The notes under the pieces were generated by a model, which was not told the origin of the DNA, ran no database searches, and worked only from the letters and a program-made list of their open reading frames with translations. The position numbers and the translations under genes are program-made. 9,957 bases of DNA from Comamonadaceae bacterium (GTDB lineage Bacteria; Pseudomonadota; Gammaproteobacteria; Burkholderiales; Burkholderiaceae_C). The stretch lies in contig JAAFHN010000069.1 in assembly GCA_013298415.1 (NCBI GenBank), forward strand, positions 1 to 9,957, given 5' to 3'. Within the stretch, counting starts at the first letter, position 1, and the number at the start of each line of letters is the position of its first letter. Positions 6,819-9,957 of the stretch are shown piece after piece.

Positions 6819-7399
6819 GCGGCATGAACGACCCCGCCGACGCATCAGCGCAGAAAAAACGCCCACCGAAAACGGCGGGCTCCCTTGGATCCAATGGCGC
6901 AACCAAGTCGTCAGCGAAGAGCCCGCGCAGCCGCGCGCGCGAATTTGCGCTGCAAGGCCTTTACCAATTCTTGGTGGGCAAAAACGACGTGGGCAGCGTG
7001 GATGCGTTCACACGCGGCCTCTCGGGCTTTGACAAATGCGATAGCGTGTTTTTCGACGCCTTGGTGCGCGGCTGCATTGAGCAGCAAGGTGATTTGGATC
7101 ACGCCCTGGAATCCTGCTTGGATCGGCCGTTTGCTGAAGTTTCCCCGGTAGAGCGCTGCATCTTGTGGATCGGCGCGTATGAATTTTTGCAGTGCAAAGA
7201 CATCCCGTGGCGAGTCACGCTCAATGAATGCATCGAGCTTGCGAAAGCCTTTGGCGGCACCGATGGCCACAAGTGGGTCAATGGCGTGCTTAACCAGCTT
7301 GCACCCAAACTGCGCGCCGACGAAGTGGCACGCGATCAGCGCGCCAGGCCGCATGCTCCGACCGTGGTTTCGGTCGCCACCGACGGCTCCGCGCACTGA
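6815..7399 (+). CDS. nusB: Transcription antitermination factor NusB
   Basis: RNA-binding factor that works with NusE (ribosomal protein S10) on boxA in rRNA antitermination. The 194-residue protein has an all-helical NusB core starting at about residue 38 with RSRAREFALQGLYQFLV, followed by FFDALVRGC, then SPVERCILWIGAYEFL and the closing NECIELAKAFGGTDGHKWVNGVLNQLA. These match the family in order. Before the core is a 37-residue basic, serine/alanine/proline-rich stretch, and after it a 25-residue polar tail, both probably disordered; the E. coli protein is only about 140 residues. ATG 6815 overlaps the ribH stop by four bases; ATG 6824 is an alternative that loses three residues. The aminotransferase gene starts 13 bases after the stop. 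Confidence 0.94.
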   Translation: MSGMNDPADASAQKKRPPKTAGSLGSNGATKSSAKSPRSRAREFALQGLYQFLVGKNDVGSVDAFTRGLSGFDKCDSVFFDALVRGCIEQQGDLDHALESCLDRPFAEVSPVERCILWIGAYEFLQCKDIPWRVTLNECIELAKAFGGTDGHKWVNGVLNQLAPKLRADEVARDQRARPHAPTVVSVATDGSAH

Positions 7400-7412
7400 G
7401 CGGCGGCGCGCG

Positions 7413-8600
7413 ATGGGTTTTGCCGGGCTTTCAGAGCGCGCCAAGCGCATCGAGCCCTTTCACGTGATGGAAATTGCCAAGGCGGCGAGCGCCTTGGCAG
7501 CTCTTGCGGGCCCGGCCGATCCGGCCATGATTTACCTCAACATCGGCGAGCCTGATTTCGGGGCTGCGCCCGCCGTGCAAGCCGCTGCCGAGCGCGCCAT
7601 CCGCAACGGCGTCACGCAATACACCCCGGCGCTCGGCATCTGGCCGCTGCGCGAGCGCATCAGCGCTTGGTATGCCAGCCGATTCGGCGTGAACGTATCG
7701 CCATCGCGCATCGCGATCACCGCAGGTGCGTCAGCTGCCCTGCAGCTCGCTTGCTTGGCGGTGCTCAACCCGGGCGATGAAGTGCTGATGCCTGATCCGA
7801 GCTACCCCTGCAATCGACAGTTCGTGCAGGCAGCCGACGCGCTGGCCAAGCTGCTGCCTACCACCGCTGAATCTCGCTTCCAACTGGCACCCGAGCAAGT
7901 GGCGCAGGCTTGGGGACTGCGCACCAAGGCCGTGCTGCTCGCCACACCGTCCAACCCCACAGGCACTTCCATTCACCCCGATGTGCTGAAAGCCCTGATC
8001 GACACCACCCATGCGCGCGGAGGCGTCTGCGTCGTTGACGAAATCTACCTGGCACTCAGCCATGACCCTGCGTTTGGCGAAACTGCATGCAAGTTTTCAG
8101 ATCAAATCATCAGCATCAACAGTTTTTCCAAGTACTTTTGCATGACGGGCTGGCGCCTGGGCTGGCTGGTGCTGCCCGAGGCTTTGGTGCCCGCAGTGGA
8201 GCGCCTGGCGCAAAATCTGTTCATCTGCGCAAGCACCATCGCACAACACGCGGCGCTTGCCTGCTTTGAAACCGACTCGATTGCCGAATTCGAGAGGCGA
8301 AGGGCGGATTTCGGCGCACGCCAGCGCTTCTTCGCCGATGGCTTGGAGGGCACGGGCCTCACCGTGCCCGTGCAGCCCGATGGTGCCTTCTACGTGTATG
8401 CCGATTGCACAGCACTGTGCGAAAAACTCGGCGTTTCGGGCAGCTGGGATTTGGCTTTCGAGCTTTTGAGGCGCATCCAAGTGGCTGCCACGCCTGGCAA
8501 AGACTTTGGCCAAGCCGCGCCTGAGCAATACTTGCGTTTTTCCACTGCCACCGCCCTGCCTCTGCTCCAAGAAACTTTGCGCCGCTTGCACAATCTTTGA
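7413..8600 (+). CDS. Class I/II PLP-dependent aminotransferase, substrate unknown
   Basis: Fold type I aminotransferase of 395 residues, cytoplasmic. Landmarks from ATG 7413: NIGEPDF at 43-49, the QYTPALG substrate segment, ITAGASAAL at 102-110, SNPTG with N181, VVDEIYLAL with D209 and Y212, SFSKYFCMTGWRLGW with the PLP-binding lysine K240 and R248, and YLRFSTA with R375, the usual carboxylate-binding arginine. All catalytic positions are present, so it should be active. The family includes aspartate, alanine, tyrosine and succinyldiaminopimelate aminotransferases; the sequence alone does not tell me which. It is 13 bases after nusB and may share its transcript, but this position does not point to a riboflavin role. 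The start is set by the family's usual N-terminus (LSERAKRIEPFHVMEI). A longer frame from 7179 overlaps nusB and is not real. No clear SD. Confidence 0.9.
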   Translation: MGFAGLSERAKRIEPFHVMEIAKAASALAALAGPADPAMIYLNIGEPDFGAAPAVQAAAERAIRNGVTQYTPALGIWPLRERISAWYASRFGVNVSPSRIAITAGASAALQLACLAVLNPGDEVLMPDPSYPCNRQFVQAADALAKLLPTTAESRFQLAPEQVAQAWGLRTKAVLLATPSNPTGTSIHPDVLKALIDTTHARGGVCVVDEIYLALSHDPAFGETACKFSDQIISINSFSKYFCMTGWRLGWLVLPEALVPAVERLAQNLFICASTIAQHAALACFETDSIAEFERRRADFGARQRFFADGLEGTGLTVPVQPDGAFYVYADCTALCEKLGVSGSWDLAFELLRRIQVAATPGKDFGQAAPEQYLRFSTATALPLLQETLRRLHNL

Positions 8601-8681
8601 TTGATCGCGGCAGCAAAACCCCGCAGCCGCCGATACCCGGCTCAAGCACATCAGATCCACCGCCTTCAGGTCAATTGCCGA
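8601..8681 (+). other. Short intergenic region before tolQ
   Basis: 81 bases with no gene, no clear -35/-10 pair and no strong hairpin. It holds only the weak AGGT (8668-8671) ahead of tolQ. Either tolQ is read through from the nusB-aminotransferase unit or its promoter is not recognisable by eye. Confidence 0.4.
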
Positions 8682-9392
8682 ATGAACCAAGATCTTTCTA
8701 TCGTCACGCTCTTGTTGCATGCCACATGGGTGGTCAAAGGCGTGGTGGCCTTGTTGGTGCTGATGTCAGTTGCCAGCTGGGCCGCCATTTTTCGCAAGCT
8801 CTGGGCCTTGAGGCGAGTTGCCAACGCCAACGAAAGCTTTGAGCGTGAGTTTTGGAGTGGGAAATCGGTGACTGAGCTGTACACCGCTGCCCAGAAAAAC
8901 GCCACTGCAAAGCACCCCGTATCGGGGCCGATTGAGCGCATCTTTGGCAACGGCATGCGGGATTTGCACAAATTGCGGGATCGCCGAATCACAGATCCCA
9001 CCATCTTGCTCGACGGCGCGCGCAGAGCGATGCGGGCGAGTTTTCAGCGCGAGCTGGACGTACTGGAGTCCAACCTGAGCTTCCTGGCATCGGTTGCGTC
9101 GGTTGCGCCGTATGTGGGCCTCTTCGGCACTGTTTGGGGCATCATGCACGCCTTCGTGGGCCTGGGCAGCATGCAAACTGTCACGCTCGCAACCGTTGCG
9201 CCCGGCATCGCAGAAGCACTGGTTGCAACCGCCATTGGCCTTTTCGCGGCCATTCCTGCCGTCGTGGCCTACAACCGTTTCGCCCGCGACATCGACCGCG
9301 CCGCGATCCGGATGGAAACCTTCATCGAAGAGTTTTCCAACATCTTGCAGCGCAACTTGAGTGGCCAAGCGGCCGCAGTGCAAGGGGCCTGA
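8682..9392 (+). CDS. tolQ: Tol-Pal system proton channel subunit TolQ
   Basis: Inner-membrane protein that with TolR uses the proton motive force to energise TolA and Pal during outer-membrane constriction at division. In 236 residues there are three membrane helices: about 10-37 (LLHATWVVKGVVALLVLMS), about 134-160 containing ASVAPYVGLFGTVWGIMHAF, and about 176-200 (IAEALVATAIGLFAAIPAVV). A cytoplasmic domain lies between helices 1 and 2. The GLFGTVWGIM and ALVATAIG segments carry the conserved pore threonines. The family also includes ExbB and MotA; the TolR neighbour and tolA downstream favour TolQ. ATG 8682 gives the normal N-terminus (MNQDLSIVTLLL); a weak AGGT ends ten bases upstream. 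The 81 bases before it show no clear promoter, and no ybgC gene is present there. tolR starts one base after the stop. Confidence 0.94.
   Translation: MNQDLSIVTLLLHATWVVKGVVALLVLMSVASWAAIFRKLWALRRVANANESFEREFWSGKSVTELYTAAQKNATAKHPVSGPIERIFGNGMRDLHKLRDRRITDPTILLDGARRAMRASFQRELDVLESNLSFLASVASVAPYVGLFGTVWGIMHAFVGLGSMQTVTLATVAPGIAEALVATAIGLFAAIPAVVAYNRFARDIDRAAIRMETFIEEFSNILQRNLSGQAAAVQGA
9382..9387 (+). promoter_or_regulatory. Shine-Dalgarno site for tolR
   Basis: AAGGGG inside the last codons of tolQ ends six bases before ATG 9394. It favours this start over ATG 9400 and 9403. Confidence 0.6.
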
Positions 9393-9393
9393 G

Positions 9394-9861
9394 ATGCCGA
9401 TGATGGTGTCTCGCGCGCGCGGGCGGCGCGCGATCAACGAGATCAACATGGTGCCCTTCATCGATGTGATGCTGGTGCTCTTGATCATCTTCATGGTCAC
9501 AGCCCCGCTGATCGCGCCCAGCGTGATCGATTTGCCGCGCGTGGGCAAGGCAGCCAGCGCGCCGCCCAGCGTGATCGTGGTCAACATCGACAAAGCGGAA
9601 GCTTTGCAGCTCAAACTGGGCGACCAAGCGGCGCAAGCGATTGCCCTGCCCAAGCTCGGCGCGGCTGTGAAAGCCGCACAAGCAGGCGCGAGCGCGCCTT
9701 CGCCCGTGGTGATCGCTGCCGACAAATCCGTGCGCTACGAAGTTGTGGTGAAGGTGATGGACAGCTTGCAACGCGCAGGCGTGCAGCGCCTGGGCCTGTC
9801 TGTGCAAACTTCCGCATCGGCGTCCACGTCCGCATCCCCTTCCCCCACCAGCACGCCCTGA
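9394..9861 (+). CDS. tolR: Tol-Pal system protein TolR
   Basis: Partner of TolQ with one membrane helix and a periplasmic domain. In 155 residues the N-terminus is short and basic (RARGRRAINEINMVPFID), then the helix DVMLVLLIIFMVTAPLI begins with D24, the conserved proton-carrying aspartate (Asp23 in E. coli TolR). The periplasmic domain shows SVIVVNIDK, VVIAADKSVRYEVVVKVMDSLQRAGVQRLGL. The last 17 residues (139-155) are only serine, alanine, threonine and proline and look like a disordered tail beyond the normal domain end. It starts one base after tolQ, and its stop shares a base with the tolA start (TGATG), so the three genes are tightly coupled. ExbD is the alternative name, but context supports TolR. 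Confidence 0.93.
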   Translation: MPMMVSRARGRRAINEINMVPFIDVMLVLLIIFMVTAPLIAPSVIDLPRVGKAASAPPSVIVVNIDKAEALQLKLGDQAAQAIALPKLGAAVKAAQAGASAPSPVVIAADKSVRYEVVVKVMDSLQRAGVQRLGLSVQTSASASTSASPSPTSTP

Positions 9862-9957
9862 TGCCCGCTGCTGCGCTGCCACTCAGCTTTGCGCCCCCGC
9901 GCTCAGGCGGGCGGGCGCAAGCGATCAGCGTAGCCGTAAGCGCTCATGTGGTGCTTG
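9861..9957 (+). CDS. tolA: TolA, N-terminal fragment (3' partial)
   Basis: ATG 9861 overlaps the tolR stop by one base and stays open to the window end, giving 32 codons. The visible part is a short proline/arginine-rich cytoplasmic segment (LSFAPPRSGGRAQ) leading into a hydrophobic stretch (AISVAVSAHVVL), as expected for the anchor helix of TolA, the long inner-membrane protein linking TolQR to Pal and the outer membrane. The assignment rests mainly on gene order; TonB-like energy transducers begin in a similar way. No SD is obvious, so coupling to tolR is likely. Confidence 0.75.
   Translation, partial: MPAAALPLSFAPPRSGGRAQAISVAVSAHVVL

Noticed and set aside
7179..7412. Longer aminotransferase frame beginning inside nusB.
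   Set aside because: It overlaps conserved nusB codons in another frame, and the added residues have no family similarity.
9090..9107. Tandem 9-base repeat TCGGTTGCG twice in tolQ.
   Set aside because: It encodes SVASVA at the start of the second membrane helix, where small residues are usual in TolQ, so a functional repeat is not needed.
8766..9725. Long minus-strand open frame (319 codons) opposite tolQ and tolR.
   Set aside because: The plus strand here codes two clear conserved proteins. Open antisense frames are expected in GC-rich genes, and the product resembles nothing I recognise.

Overview
The window looks like core chromosome of a betaproteobacterium, most likely of the order Burkholderiales and perhaps close to Comamonadaceae. 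This rests on the protein families, on GC-rich codon use in most genes, and on the gene order ribD-ribE-ribBX-ribH-nusB. No database search was possible, so the taxonomic call is an inference. All twelve genes read on the plus strand. No tRNA, rRNA, CRISPR array, insertion sequence or phage gene was seen.

Region 1 (1-2965) is the end of a type IV pilus minor-pilin operon. It holds the C-terminal part of the tip adhesin PilY1 (cut by the window start), a PilE-like minor pilin, and a FimT/GspH-like minor pilin whose GTG start overlaps the pilE stop. FimT carries a C-terminal GRAR sequence that fits the GRxR DNA-binding motif known from FimT of naturally transformable bacteria, so this set may serve DNA uptake as well as pilus assembly.

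Region 2 (about 3021-6818) is the riboflavin pathway: ribD (deaminase/reductase), ribE (riboflavin synthase), a RibB-RibA fusion and ribH (lumazine synthase). The fusion keeps the 3,4-dihydroxy-2-butanone 4-phosphate synthase residues but has lost the zinc-binding cysteines and catalytic arginine motif of GTP cyclohydrolase II, so it is the RibBX type. The first pathway step must then come from a separate ribA elsewhere. The only long gene-free stretch (4862-5138) lies between ribE and ribBX. It has a possible promoter and a weak terminator-like hairpin but no FMN riboswitch.

Region 3 (6815-8600) holds nusB, overlapping ribH by 4 bases (ATGA), and a class I PLP aminotransferase of unknown substrate.

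Region 4 (8682-9957) starts the Tol-Pal envelope operon: tolQ, tolR and the first 32 codons of tolA. The ybgC thioesterase often found just before tolQ is absent here.

The window is mostly ordinary housekeeping DNA, and I found no undescribed system. The points most worth checking are the degenerate RibA half of RibBX, the GRxR tail and unusual cleavage site of FimT, and the missing calcium loop in PilY1.
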